From the NCBI GenBank assembly GCA_031763025.1, contig JASSKH010000006.1, positions 13,977,479 to 14,041,478 on the forward strand: a stretch of DNA of 64,000 nt, read 5' to 3'. Below, one piece after another: positions 10,886 through 22,639 of this stretch (position 1 is the first letter of the stretch; each line of letters opens with the position of its first letter). This DNA is from Macrocystis pyrifera. Taxonomy: Eukaryota; Sar; Phaeophyceae; Laminariales; Laminariaceae. Both the position numbers and the translations under genes were made by a program. The notes below the pieces were generated by a model that was given only the letters and a program-made list of their open reading frames with translations, was not told the DNA's origin and did not search any database.

Positions 10886-11564
10886 CCCCCCCCCCGGCCA
10901 TGTTACTGTAGTTCTCTTTGCAGGCACAACTGAGCAGGCAGCGCCGCGCATCCGGCGTGGGTGGTGTCCAAGGGATTGGGGGGAGGGGGGGCAAAAAGAG
11001 GAGTGGAAGTAAACCCGAACAAGGGAATGCCAGGAGGGGGGGAAACAGGAGGAGTAGAAGGGAAACCGCGGCGGACGAAAGTAGGAAGGAGATGGCAGAC
11101 AGGGTAGCAAGGAACCAGGCCGACTAGGAAGTAGAACATGCCTATGCTACTCGCGCCGCCAACTGGTGCAGCTGGTTCGAATGTGGTCTTCCTTTGCCTT
11201 CTTTTTTCTTTTTGCGCTTGATCCTCTGTGATTTTGTTTTTTTTCTTTATCTTCCTTTCTTCTATTGATACGCCTTAAGAAAGGAGTCGTGAGGCGTGGG
11301 TGGACGACGAGCCTGTTTTGCTTGTTTCGTATTGTCTGACGCCGAAGGGCGGGGCATAGTTGACGAACGCAGGGCGGAGACGACAGACAGGGTAGCAAGG
11401 TCCCAAGTGGACTATTATTAGTAGTAGGGGGAACCTGGCTATGCTACTCGTACCACAAACTTCTGCGGCTATCTGTAGGGTGCTTTGTGCTTCGGTTCGC
11501 CTGTAATTTTCCCGTGGCTCTTGGTCTCGCTCTGTTTATAAATAGAATGGTGTTGTTTTATTAT

Positions 11565-12541
11565 TATTACGGAGGACTATAATATATGGACCCACGGAAT
11601 TTCTTCAAAATTATGAATTTGCGACATACACTCAGTACAAATTTTACGAAGTAACGAACTTACAGCTGGACTAATTCGCAGCCACAGAGACAAACACAGC
11701 GATGCTTAAAGCATGGGTAGCACCTACTGAAATGTGAAGGAAAGGTGAAGACTCCAGCTTTCCAATGATGCTACTTATAGCCGAAGGTATATGGTCGAGG
11801 GCGAGGTAAAGGTCGGTGAAAAAGGATCCTCACAATCTACTGTTTTTGAACGGGGAAGCAGTTTTCAAGCCGAGGTCTCATACGAATGACGAATTTTTGG
11901 CATTGCTGGGATCCCTACAACACGGGGCGCAGAACAAACAGAAAAGTTTGCCGAGACTCCCAGTAGTTGCTGAGATACACGCGCCCAAAGACCGACACCA
12001 CTGCCCACTAAGCCCACCTCTGCCTCATGCCCAACTCCACACTTTCGCCTACAAGTAGCATCGTTGGAAAGCTGAAGTCCTTGGTTTTCCGTGGAACCTC
12101 ACCACGCTTATGTAGCATCCCCGCGTAAATCTTTACCGGTGATAAATACCAGGTAGTCCAGATGCCGATATATTTCCTCCATAAAACAAAGGGAAAAATG
12201 GGCCCGGAGACAAAAATTCTTGAACGGCACAAATCAAAAGTAAATCCGCTGGGTCCATTTAATATGTATATATATATATTTTTTCTCCATCACTTTTACT
12301 TTCCAGCCCACTCGTAGGAGGTTTTACCCTCGACGATCTTCTGGACAAGCCGTGGTCACAGGTAGGTGTCTTCCCTTCTCCCCCCCGGTACGTGCCTTGA
12401 GTTTTTGTCGCGCATAGGGTTCAGCATTCCCACTGCTCGTCGATTTTCATCGAATGTAGCCAACTCACGCTTTCGCGCTTTCCGCTTGTCAATTTTTTAT
12501 TGCAAGAAAAAGTCCCTATGAGCATATGGTCCTCCGTAATA
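11565..12541. mobile_element. Long MITE-M relative (about 977 bp) with a SINE in one TIR
   Basis: Ends TATTACGGAGGACTATA and, on the other strand, TATTACGGAGGACCATA match the short MITE-M ends. Inner TIR parts ATATGGACCCA (11,592) and TGGGTCCAT (12,249) also pair. Between them a second inverted repeat pairs 11,735-11,785 with 12,045-12,095. The right TIR is interrupted by a SINE fragment. The interior holds no recognisable transposase, so this may be a longer non-autonomous member that shows what the autonomous element's ends look like. Confidence 0.65.
12280..12526 (-). mobile_element. SINE-alpha, 5'-truncated, in the right TIR of the MITE-M relative
   Basis: Reverse complement of the SINE body: tail CACTTTTACTTTCCAGCCCA at left, and it ends at the position corresponding to ATGCTCATAGGGAC, so the tRNA head is missing. 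Confidence 0.8.
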
Positions 12542-13745
12542 GGACTCTTTTTTGAAGTGTCTGCCGCATTCCCTGCGGAGAGGCTCGACAGTTTTTTTTT
12601 TTTTTTTTTTTTTTTCCTTTTTTTTTTTTTTTTCCTTGTTTCCTTTCGTTTTCTCTCTTTGTAGAATATGTACGTCGTCCCTGTCATACCTAGTACGATG
12701 ATATGGCATTGCATTGTGTACTGCTGTTCTGTTGTGCTTATATGCATACCGTGGAACGTAACAATGTAGTATCAATATCTCTGTGGCGTAGTTTTGTGAC
12801 CACAGAACTTGTATCTCTCTAGGCTTGAACTATCGGCACGGACACTGGTTGTGGTGGATGTCGATGGGTAGAAAGAACGGTTTAATGTGAAGAACACACA
12901 CATTGATATAATTTCGCTTACGACGTGCGGCTTCTTCATTTCTTGTCTCTTGTACGATGTTTAGGTGGGAAGCTTCCCAGCCGAAATATGCGAGTTTTTA
13001 TGTATGGTGTTGCAGATCTTTCTGTTAATAGGGCTCCAGCACCATTGCGTAACAACAAACGAGATATCCCTCCGCTCTCCGCTGTTGATAATCCCGGGCG
13101 AAGAACGAAGATGATTCACGTTTTTTAGTATTATTCTCCCGGCAGGGTTGAGACAGAATGAGTGACCATGTGGGTATGTCACGTGCACCCACAGACGCAA
13201 CCGCGAAGTAACCCATAATAAGCCAATATCCCGATCAATCATGGAACCGTCAACATACTGAACAAGCACATTCGAACATCCTCTGGAATCACCCCTCCAC
13301 TCGCTATCCCGATTTTTTTACTCTCCAATTCGCTAAACCTTTAATAAAACGTACAAGGTACGACACAGCTACAACGAGTAAAAAACGCCCACTTGCCACC
13401 GAAACTCTTATTTCTAACCGCCCTGCTCTCGCTTGGCACCCTGACCCAACCGAAACCTGATCCCACCCGGACTTGAGCCTTCCGAACTGAACCTGGATAC
13501 GTCGGGGTAAAACAACTGCCGCCAGCAAATGTCCTTGTGAGTCATTGCGCCAGTGCTGCCCCCCAAAGACGGGTATAAATGTACTAGGTACGACGTGTAT
13601 TTGTTTTTATCAATCTGAGAGTCTCATGATGGCTCGTGGGGTGCGTTTTTACTCGATTCCAGTATCTGCCTGTTTCTTACTCACACCGAATCGGGTTTAC
13701 CGATACTTGTTTTTGGGTATTGCCCTTCATTCGTATCGTGCACGT

Positions 13746-14042
13746 CGTGTTGTTCAGGTGTTGCTGGAGAGAAGTACGCTGGTACTCGTAGAGGAGTGGC
13801 CCACTCGCAGCACGGGCCCAACCTCTGCCTAGTAACCTGTGTTGGTAAGTGCTTGCAATAAATTGCGGACACGATTCTGTACTTCGCTCAAAGCTGTGCG
13901 GTACAGCCATTAATTTAATTACATTAGTACGGCGTGTTGCTGAGGTCTTGCTGGGGAGGAGGACGCGGGTACTCGTGGAGGAGTGGCCGGCTCGCAGCAC
14001 GCGTCCAACCTCTCGCTAAGCTGTGTTGGTAAGTGTGTGTTA
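13746..14042 (+). repeat. Direct duplication of about 110 bp, spaced 187 bp
   Basis: Positions 13,746-13,855 and 13,933-14,042 share TACTCGTRGAGGAGTGGCC, CTCGCAGCACG and TGTGTTGGTAAGTG in the same order. The GGTAAGTG motif in both could act as a splice donor, but no convincing exon is attached. Confidence 0.65.
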
Positions 14043-14064
14043 TCTTCACACTTTGTCGTTCTTT

Positions 14065-14300
14065 CTACCCAGCTTCATCAGTACATCCAGTGTCCGTCCT
14101 GGTACGTGCGTGCAGTTAATTCCTGCCGCTATTCTGTGCTTTAGCTAAAGGCTGTGGTACATTTATCAGTAGTATCAATATACTTGTTATACCTGGTATT
14201 AATATTTACGGTAAACACTCGTTCGCGTTAAACCCTTCTTTCTACCCGTCGACATCCAGCACAATCAGTGTCCGTACCGATTCTTCAAGCCTACCAGGTG
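14065..14300 (-). mobile_element. LINE 3' tail fragments
   Basis: Two reverse-strand pieces of the conserved LINE tail lie at about 14,065-14,100 and 14,215-14,300, for example TCTACCCGTCGACATCCAGC. Confidence 0.6.
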
Positions 14301-15535
14301 TGTGTGTGTGTGTTCTTCACATTAAACCGTTCTTCTACACGTCGACATCCAGCAAGCCCAGCGTCCGTGCTGATTCTTCACCCTAGAAAGATACGAGCTC
14401 TGTGGTCACAGACTACGACACAGAGATAACACACCGTAATGCATTAATAGCCTACGCAATACCATGCCTTCGCACTAGGTGCGGCCGACACAACATACAT
14501 ACATACGCCAGCAACCAAAATACACCATAAAGAAAGAGAAGCAACGAAGAAACCAAACCGAAAAAGAACAAGAAAAAGAAAAAGAAAAGGGGAAGAATCC
14601 CAAATAAATAAATAAAATGGGAAGCCAAAAAAGCTCAGACACATACCCCGAGCATGAGCCAAAAGGGACGTTCAAGGGGAATTGTACGAGAAGGAAAAAG
14701 GAGACTATGCATCCCGGTGAACACTTAACTAAGTAAAAAGAGCAATAGTGAGTGGGCCAAAATACGCTCGTCACCCACCCACTATGTACTACTTCTTTCA
14801 TAAGGATAAGAAGGGAAAAAAATCAAAATGCATACCGAACGGCCGCAGCAGTTGGCGGTACGAGTAGCAAAGAAAAGCCCAACCTATTAGTCGGCCTGGT
14901 ACCTTGCTACCCTATCTGCGGTCTCTCTGCTACTCTCTTCTACCGCGGTTTCCCTTCTACGCCTCCTGTCCCCCCCCCTGCGCCCATACACTTGTACGGT
15001 GTTCCTTCTACCCCTCCTGCTGTTACCCCTCCCCCCATTCCCTCTAACACTACCTGCAGCGGATGCACGGCGCTGTCTACTCAGCTTTGCCTCAGCCTCG
15101 TGCCACCTGCCCATGAACTGTTCAGCTGCTTCGAGGATTCCCCGGTACCACTTTCCCGTCTGTTTTGCTGCAGTGGGCCACAGTGCGGTCCCAACTCCAA
15201 AGACTAAGGGGGGGAGTCTTCCGTTGATCCCTCGGTGGCTTTGAACACTCTAAGGTCCTCAGCAATGGCCCTAGGCCAAGTCTTGGGCTGCCCGCCTGGT
15301 TTCGGGCTCCCCCCACCAGCGATCGTCCCGAACATCAACCGACTGGGCAATCGCCCCTCGTGTTGCCGCACCACAGCCCCCGCAAAGAAGAGTCGCCGTT
15401 TACGGATGGTCGTTTCGATACTTTCGCATCGTGTTATCCTGAGCGCCTTCGCATACGAGAGGGTTGTGTGGTCGGTGCGTAGTCGGCGCTGGAAACCAAT
15501 GACTCGCAGAAGGACTTCGTGGTGGGCTGATCGGG
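14301..15535 (-). mobile_element. LINE-B copy 2 (5'-truncated)
   Basis: Reverse complement of LINE-B copy 1, including its (AC)n tail (here GT repeats at 14,301-14,316), 3' UTR and the C-terminal coding part. The coding part on the minus strand from about 15,535 to 14,887 matches the 8.4-9.4 kb copy closely, but the frame is broken near 15,205-15,215, where a G/C run differs in length. It starts further 3' than copy 1, so the two are independent insertions. Confidence 0.8.
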
Positions 15536-15603
15536 TAGAGAGAGATATATACAAGTTATGTGGTCACAAAACTACGCCAGTGTCACAACATCCTTGTCAG
15601 TGT

Positions 15604-15898
15604 TTAGATAACAGGAGAAGTTCCCCAGCAATGGAAATATGCAATCATTAAGGTCCTTCACCAAAAAAGGTCCGAACTGATTGCAACAACTACAGAGGGA
15701 TTTCGCTTGTTGTCGTTGCCAACGCAGGCAGAGTTTTGTTGAAAATCATCGCGTCCCGCCTCAGCAACTACTGCGAGACCGAGGATTTACCCCCGGAGGA
15801 ACAGTGCGGCTTCCGCCCCGCACGATCAACGCTTGATATGTTGTTCGTCGTGCGCCGGTTGCAAGAGCTCGGACGACAGAGGAAAGTCCCCCTGTACG
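15604..15898 (+). pseudogene. LINE-C reverse transcriptase, N-terminal segment
   Basis: The translation includes NYRGISLV, then GRVLLKIIASRLSNYCETED and EEQCGFRPARSTLDMLFVVR, which are hallmarks of the finger region (motifs 0-2) of non-LTR reverse transcriptases. A frame change lies between the NYRGISLV part and the upstream QQWKYA part. The segment ends at the CCTGTACG target site of the insertion. Confidence 0.8.
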
Positions 15899-17911
15899 CA
15901 GTTGTTGTTGTTGTTGTTTTCTTCACATTAAGCCGTTCTTTCTACCCTTCGACATCCAGCACAACTAGTGTCCGTGGCGATTCTTCAATCCTAGAGAGAT
16001 ACAAGTTCTGTGGTCACAAAGCTACGTCACAGAGATACTACGTTGCCACGTATGCAATGCAATGCCATGTTATCATACTGCGTACGACAGGCAAGACATA
16101 CACATCCCATGACCTAGAGAAATAAAAACGAAACAAAGAGAAAAAAAAACAAAAAAAAACAAAGATAATTCAAAGAGAAAAGAAACAAAAAAAAGAAACA
16201 GAAATATACCTGGTAAATGTATATGCTTCAGTATAGCAACAAACCATCGTACCCCCTCGCAGGGGATCTGGCAGACACTTGAAAAGAAGGAGCTAGAAAA
16301 AAACAAAAAAAAAGGAAAAAGAAGAAAACACCACTATCAATAGTCGTCAACAGAGTAAGACTAAGAACCAAGAACCAAGGGAAAAAATAACAGGCAAACC
16401 AAACAAAGCACAAGGCATGCTCCGGGTGGCGGCAGCAGTTTATGGTACGAGTAGCACAGCCAGGGTCTCCCTGCTGGCCCGCCTGGTACCTTGCTACCCT
16501 GTCTGCCACCATCGTCCAGCGTTCGTCAACTATGCCCGGCCCCTCGGCGTCAGACAGTACAAAACAAGCAAAGCAGGCTCGTCATCCACCCACGCCACAC
16601 GACTCCTTCAATAAGGCTTATCAATCGGAGAAAGGAAGAGAAATGAAAATCACATAGGGTCACCGCAAAGAAGACAATAAAATGAAATACAAATAAACAA
16701 AAACAACGGGAAGACAAAGGAAGACCACGTTCGAACCAGCTGCACCAGTTGGTGGTACGAGTAGTATAGGCATGTTCTACTTCTCAGTCTGCCCGGTACC
16801 TGGCTACCCTATCTGCCATCTCCTTCCTACTTTCGTCCACTGCAGTTTCCCTTCTACTCCTCTTCCCCCCCCCTCTCCGCATTCCCTTGGTCGGGTTTTC
16901 TTCTACTCCTCTTGTTGCCCCTCCTCCCCCCATTCCCTTGGACACCACCCACGGCGGATGCGCGGCGCTGCCTGCTCAGCTCAGCCTCAGCCTCGTGCCA
17001 CCTCACCATGAACCGTTCGGCTGCTTCCAGGATCCCCCGGTACCACTTCCCCGCCTTTTTTGCAGCAGTGGGCCACAGTGCGGTCTCAACTCCAAACACC
17101 AAGGGAGCAAGTTCCGTTGACCCTTCGGTGGCTCGGAACTCCCTAAGGTCTTCGACTACGCATCTATGCCAAGTCTTAACTTGTCCGCCAGGTCTCGGGT
17201 TCTCCCCACCAGCAATCGTCCCGAACATCACCCGACTGGGTAATCGATCCTTGCTTTGCCGTGCCACCCCCCCCCCGCGAAGAAGAGATGCAGTTTGCGG
17301 ATGGTCGTTTCGATGCTCTCGCAACGTGTCATCTTGAGGGCCTTCGCGTACGAGAGGGTGGCATGGTCAGTACGAAGTCGGCGTTGGAAGCCAATGACTC
17401 GCAACAGGACTTGGTGGTGAGCCGTTCGAAGCTTGGCAAAGTGTTCCGCTCATATAGGGTCCACGTCACACACCCGTAGAGCAGGGTCTCAATCACCTCG
17501 GCCTTCAGCATTCGGACTTTCAGGCTAAGGGGGGCGGTCGTCCTATCATACAGCTCCGGGCCGAACCGTTTGAGGCATGCTCGCATGAGACGGATCCGTC
17601 GGTCGATTTCGAGCGAGAGGTCAGCGTTTTCGTGGATAATGCCGCCTAGGTATAAGAACTGGGCCGTCTGCTTATACTTCTTGCCTGCTGCTTCGATAAC
17701 GAGCGGTGGTGCGAGGGTTTTCTGGTCTGGCGTTTGTAGAAGCATAGTCTCTGTCTTCTTTTCCGACACCGTAAGGCCTGCTGCTTCGAAGACAGTCACG
17801 ATGACTGTCATCATTTTCGCGAGCCCTCCAGCCGACTTCGAGGCAATTCCTGCCTGCGTCATCGGCGTACAACATGCCCCATACAGCCCTTCGCACGCAC
17901 GCCAACGGCCA
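15899..17911 (-). mobile_element. LINE-A copy 2 (5'-truncated)
   Basis: On the minus strand, from 17,911 (just upstream of YADD) to an AAC-repeat tail at 15,899-15,915. It is highly similar to the LINE-A copies at 5.96 and 41.4 kb. The coding region begins [17 protein letters not shown] and is frame-broken in the G/C runs around 17,265-17,280 and near 17,455, where GAGCGG is altered. It sits at the very edge of the insertion that split LINE-C. Confidence 0.85.
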
Positions 17912-19538
17912 ATGAAGCCCATTTTGGGTTGGGTCGGCTAGGCTGACTCTTACGGGACCAGAAACCTGAAAACAAAACAGGGTTTGTAGAGATATCTAGG
18001 GAGGATTTCGTGCCAGATCCGAATTATCGAATCTTATCGATGGCCAATAAACAGAGATCTCTAAAATATTTTCTGTTTTTCGATCGGAAATGGCCTGGTC
18101 AGACGAAACCAGACACCATTTCTGGTCGGTCCCAGAGCTGGCCAAAACTGGTTTTGAACCCCACACAAAAGGCATAACGTGGTGGGCCTAATACCTGTAC
18201 ATATCATCGCTATTACTGCTGTACTCTCTCGGTGTCTCTGGCACGGTATCCCGGCATATAGTGGTAGCTAGAGACTCCAAGCTCCGGTGATGCCGAACAA
18301 CCGACTACACCGCATGCTCTTGGCGGTTGTCGTTGTTGTGTGCTTGAGCTTTCTGCAATACCAACGCACTGCTCCTTGATGCTACAGCGCTTGAGGACCC
18401 TTCGTCGAAGGAAGCCAACCCAGTCCAGGAAGCTCAAGTCTGCGAAAGCAAGCCCATATTACCCGGCGGGTACCAAACAGGATACGTGGGTGTTATGTAC
18501 TTGTACTGTTGTGTGTTACTTGTGCTGCTGCTGTGCGTTCGCCGGATTCAAATATTGCGGTAGCTCCTCCCTCCAACGTCCTCCCGACTCAAACGAAACC
18601 CCGGCATGCTCACACAGAACACTACAAGATAGGAAAAGACGAACGCGACATAAGAATCTGGTCCATACGAAAAACAGAAGTGCACGCCAGTTCTGTTTCC
18701 TGGTTTTTGGTCCCATAAGCGTCAGCCTTATTGGATAAGCGAACGAAGAATGTCTTCGGTTATCGGTTATTTGACCCAAATAACCGAAACAGAAACCGAG
18801 AACTTTCCGGTCGGTTATCCGGTCGGTTATTTCACGTATTTTTTTTTTTTTGCGCCATGTTTGCACCCTTATGGAAAAAAAAACGTAATTTTCGAGTGCG
18901 CGTCGGCCGGTACATCGGCACATTATTACCATAAAACGGAATCACAAGCATTGCAAAGCGCACAACACAAATCACATGTGAAAACGGTATATATGTGTTG
19001 CTGTGCCGTTCGGCATGAATTGAGTCATTGGTCATTGGCATACAGCTAACAGGCGAGCAGGCGGAGCATCAACAACGAAAAAACGCGTGTGCGTAGCAGG
19101 GCGGCAAGCGGAGCCTGCTTGTTGTTCCCAATACAAAATGGACGACGGCTTCCACAAATACTCAACACTCAACACGCAGAAGATAATTGCTCGAGATTCA
19201 GTTCTTCTCCGAGGGAAGAAAATAAAATCATCGTCGGACTTAACCCGGTCTAAAATAGAAAGCAATACATAGGAAAGGTTCACTGCCGTGCTGCTGTGAA
19301 CTGTCATGCTGCGATGGCTTCTGCTGTGGGCTGTTGTGGGCTGTTCATGTGCGTGCTGAAATGTAGGGGTTTCTGTACAGATACAGAGGCGTTATATGGG
19401 GATAGGGGATAGGGGACGTACTAACTGACCGGAAATAACCGGAGAAACGGTGTGAAAATGGCCGGTCATCGGTCCCAAACACCGTTCCCAAAAACCGGTT
19501 GAAAAACCGACAAAAGGTTCCGGTGCCCAACACTGCCT
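17912..19538. mobile_element. Remains of an apparent hAT-like element
   Basis: The right edge is GTTCCGGTGCCCAACACTG, whose reverse strand starts CAGTGTTGGGC, a hAT-like terminus. LINE-C flanks carry the same 8 bp, CCTGTACG, at 15,889-15,896 and 19,538-19,545; 8-bp duplications are typical of hAT transposition. The left end would be CAGT at 15,897, where LINE-A has inserted. The interior includes iterated CGGTTAT/CCGGT words at 18,755-18,835 and 19,425-19,510 but no transposase. A 45-bp stretch at 17,940-17,985 recurs at 55,005-55,050. Confidence 0.45.
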
Positions 19539-19831
19539 GTACGTGTACTACATCGATCTGCAGAAAGCGTACGACTCTGTCGACCGGGAGCTGTTATGGG
19601 AGGTACTCACACGCTTTGGCGTACCAACCCAGATGCTGACAATTATCCGTAATTTCCACGATGGCATGCGGGTCCGCGTGTGTACGGATGACGGCAAGCA
19701 CTCGGAAGGGTTTGATGTCACGCAGGGGCTGCGGCAAGGCTGTGTGCTATCACCATTACTGTTGAACGTGGTCTTCGCTGCTGCGTTACACGTTGTGCTA
19801 GTACGCTTCAGCCAAGGCGAAATCATCCTAA
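19539..19831 (+). pseudogene. LINE-C reverse transcriptase, palm segment
   Basis: The translation gives [20 protein letters not shown] (motif A with its catalytic Asp) and [20 protein letters not shown] (motif B). The open frame is cut at 19,831 by the Harbinger-like insertion. Confidence 0.85.
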
Positions 19832-20698
19832 GAGCCCATCTTAACGGGGAACGCTAAATTTCATTATTTGGAAATAAAATTTCAATACCGATGAAGTTTA
19901 ATTTGATTTCGAAAAAAACGTGTTTGTATTTTATCGGGAAACGGCGCATTCATTGTCACACAAAAAGGAAATCGAAACAACCTAGAATAACGCAGCGCGT
20001 CACACAACGCCCAGCCGACAAACAGCGACGAGCGTAGACGAGAGCGAAGGTTTGCGTTGTCGCGTGCGTGCCGCCGCCAGCATTTTTTGCTTTTGGTGGC
20101 GCAGGATAGGAAGCTATCACTCTCAGGGTGTCTTGGGTGGGCGGAGGGAGCCGTCAAGCGCCACGTGCGGAACAGCAACGGTGGCGCAGCTATCGAGGTC
20201 TCGAGCGCATCCTCTGTTTTTTTTTTTTTGCTCGTTTGATCGGTTTTCGTGATGGTTGGCCGATCGAGCAGGCCGAAAAATGGGCTTGCGGCCGCCATGA
20301 TTTGTTTTGAGGCGCCACCGCCGGGGAACGATGTGCTATGGTCTGTGGCCGTGGGCGCCGGCTATTGCTCCGGTCGCCTGTCGTTGAGATTCGGGGTTTA
20401 TCGCCTCGACCGTGGTCACCGAAGCGGCCAAGAATCACCCCAGACTCCACCGAGGGTGCTGATCCACCATGGACATGCTACATCAAGGCTGATTAACTCC
20501 CAAATTCGAAATGGAAATTAAACAAATCACACGAAAGAAGTCCCAAAAGACCCTTCACTCAAATTGTTTTTTTTTCGAATTTGCCTCTTTGAATCCTGCC
20601 TGGTCATTCACTCTTCGGCCAATCAGATTCAACTTGAAGTAGAAGAAAAAAAATCAAATCAAATTGAAAGAACCAGAAGTCCTCGGTAGGATGGGCCC
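19832..20698. mobile_element. Harbinger-like non-autonomous element (867 bp)
   Basis: The element interrupts LINE-C with TAA on both sides (19,829-19,831 and 20,699-20,701), read against the uninterrupted LINE at 41,630. Ends are GAGCCCATCTTAACGGGG and, on the other strand, GGGCCCATCCTACCGAGG. A 3-bp TAA/TTA target duplication and GGGCC-type ends are typical of PIF/Harbinger elements. It contains G/C-rich and T-rich stretches but no recognisable transposase. Confidence 0.75.
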
Positions 20699-21870
20699 TA
20701 AGGGATTTGGTCCAACTCAGTGATGCTGGAGTAGTTGGAACGGTGGAGCAGGAGCCGTTGGCGTGCGTGCGAAGGGCTGTATGGGGCATGTTGTACGCCG
20801 ATGACGCAGGAATTGTCTCGAAGTCGGCTGAAGGGCTCGCAAAAATGATGACAGTCATCGTGACGGTATTCGAATCAGCAGGCCTCACGGTGTCGGAAAA
20901 GAAGACAGAGACAAGGCTTCTACGAGCACCGAACCAGACAGCCCTCGCACCACCGATCGTCATCGAAGCAGCAGGCTAGAGGTATAAGCAGACGGCCCAG
21001 TTCTTATACCTAGGCGGCATTATCCACGAAAACGCTGACCTCTCGCTCGAAATCGACCGACAGATCTGTCTGATGCGAGCATGCCTCAAACGGTTCGGCC
21101 CGGAGCTGTATGATAGGCCGACCGCCGCCCGTAGACTGAAAGTCCGAATGCTGAAGGCCGAGGTGATCGAGACCCTACTGTACGGGTGTGTGACGTGGAC
21201 CCTCAGAGCGGAACACTTTGCCAAGCTTCGAACGGCTCACCACCAAGTCCTGTTGCTAGTCATTGGCTTGCAGCGCCGACTTCGTACTGACCATATCACC
21301 CTCTCGTACGCGAAGACCCTCAAGATGACACGTTGCGAGAGCATCGAAACGACCATTCGCAAATGGCGGCGCTTCTTTGCGGGGGGCGTGGCACGGCAAA
21401 GCAAGGAGCGATTACCCAGTCGGGTAATGTTCGGGACGATGGCTGGTGAGGAGAACCCGAGAGCTGGCGGATAGTTTAAAGCTTGGCATAGATGCATAGT
21501 CGAGGACCTTAGGGAGTTCCGAGCCACCGAAGGGTCAATGGAACTTGACCCCTTGGTGTTTGGAGTTGAGACCGCGCTGTGGTCCACTGCTGCAAAAAAA
21601 GGCGGGGAAGTGGTACCGGGGGATCCTTGAAGCAGCCGAACGGTTCATGGTGAGGTGGCACGTGGCTGAGGCACAGCCGAGTAGGGAGCACCGCGCATCC
21701 GCCGTGGGTGGTGTCCAAGGGAATGGGGGGAGGAGGGGTAACAGGAGGAGTGGCAGAAAACCCAACAAAGGGAATGCCGGTAGGGGGGGGGGGCAGGAGG
21801 AGTAGAAGGGAAACTGCGGTGGACGAAAGTAGGAAGGATATGGCAAACAGGGTAGCAAGGCACCAGGCCG
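20699..21870 (+). pseudogene. LINE-C reverse transcriptase, C-terminal segment
   Basis: Resumes after the insertion with [20 protein letters not shown] (motif C, catalytic YADD). The frame then meets a TAG at 20,977 and another at 21,472, with a further shift in the A run near 21,595. The rest follows the same course as LINE-A, ending in a Gly/Arg-rich basic tail. It is clearly inactive. Confidence 0.8.
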
Positions 21871-22639
21871 ACTAGGAAGTAAAACATGACTAAGCTACTC
21901 GTGCCGCCAACTGGTGCAGCTGGTTCGAACGTGGTCTTGCTTTATCTTCTTTTTTTTTTCTTTCTTGCGCTTATCCTCTGTTGTTTCAATTTTATTTGTT
22001 CCTCTTCCTTTCTTCTATTGATAAGCCTTACTAAAAGAGTCGTGTGGCGGGGGTGGATGACGATCCTGCTTTGTTTGTTTCGTATTGCCTGACGCCGAGG
22101 GGCGGGGCATAGTTGGCGAACGCAGGACGGAGACGGCAGACAGGGTAGCAAGGTACCGGGCGGACTAGCAGAGAGAACCTGACTATGCTACTGTACTTGT
22201 ACAACAAACGGCCGCCTGCTTTGTGCTTTGGTTTGTCTGTTATTTTCCCTTGGTTCTTACAGTCTCACTCTGTGAGTGGAGTGGTGTTTTTTTCCTAAGC
22301 ACCCTTTCAAGTGTCTGCCACATTCTCTGCGGGGAGGGACAACATAGTTTTTTTTGTCTTTTTTTTCTTCTCGTATCTCTTTCGATTTTGTTTTGTTTCT
22401 TTGTTCTTATCTTTCTTTGTTTCTTTCGTTTTCTCTCGTAGAATATGTATGTCGTGCCTTTCACATCCAGTACCTAATATTATGACATGGCATTGCATTG
22501 TGTACTGTTGTGCTGATGGATGCGTAACAATCTCTGTTGCTTAGTTTTGTGACCACAGAACTTGTATCTCTCTAGGATTGAAGGATCAGCACGGACAATG
22601 GTTGTGCTGGATGTTGACGCGTAGAAAGAACGGTTTCAT

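Larger units (their letters stand above)
10915..12905 (+). mobile_element. LINE-A 3' end split by a TIR element
   Basis: Starts at the arginine-rich C-terminal coding end (GAGCAGGCAGCGCCGCGCAT), runs through the LINE-A 3' UTR to about 11,565 and resumes at 12,542 with AAGTGTCTGCCGCATTCCC. It ends in the conserved tail at 12,790-12,900 with (AC)n. The intervening 977 bp are the MITE-M-related element described separately. The interval 12,906-13,745 shows no gene I can support. Confidence 0.75.

Noticed and set aside
11816-12058. 80-codon frame inside the long MITE-M relative as a transposase
   Set aside because: No DDE-type or DNA-binding motif, and it overlaps an internal inverted repeat.
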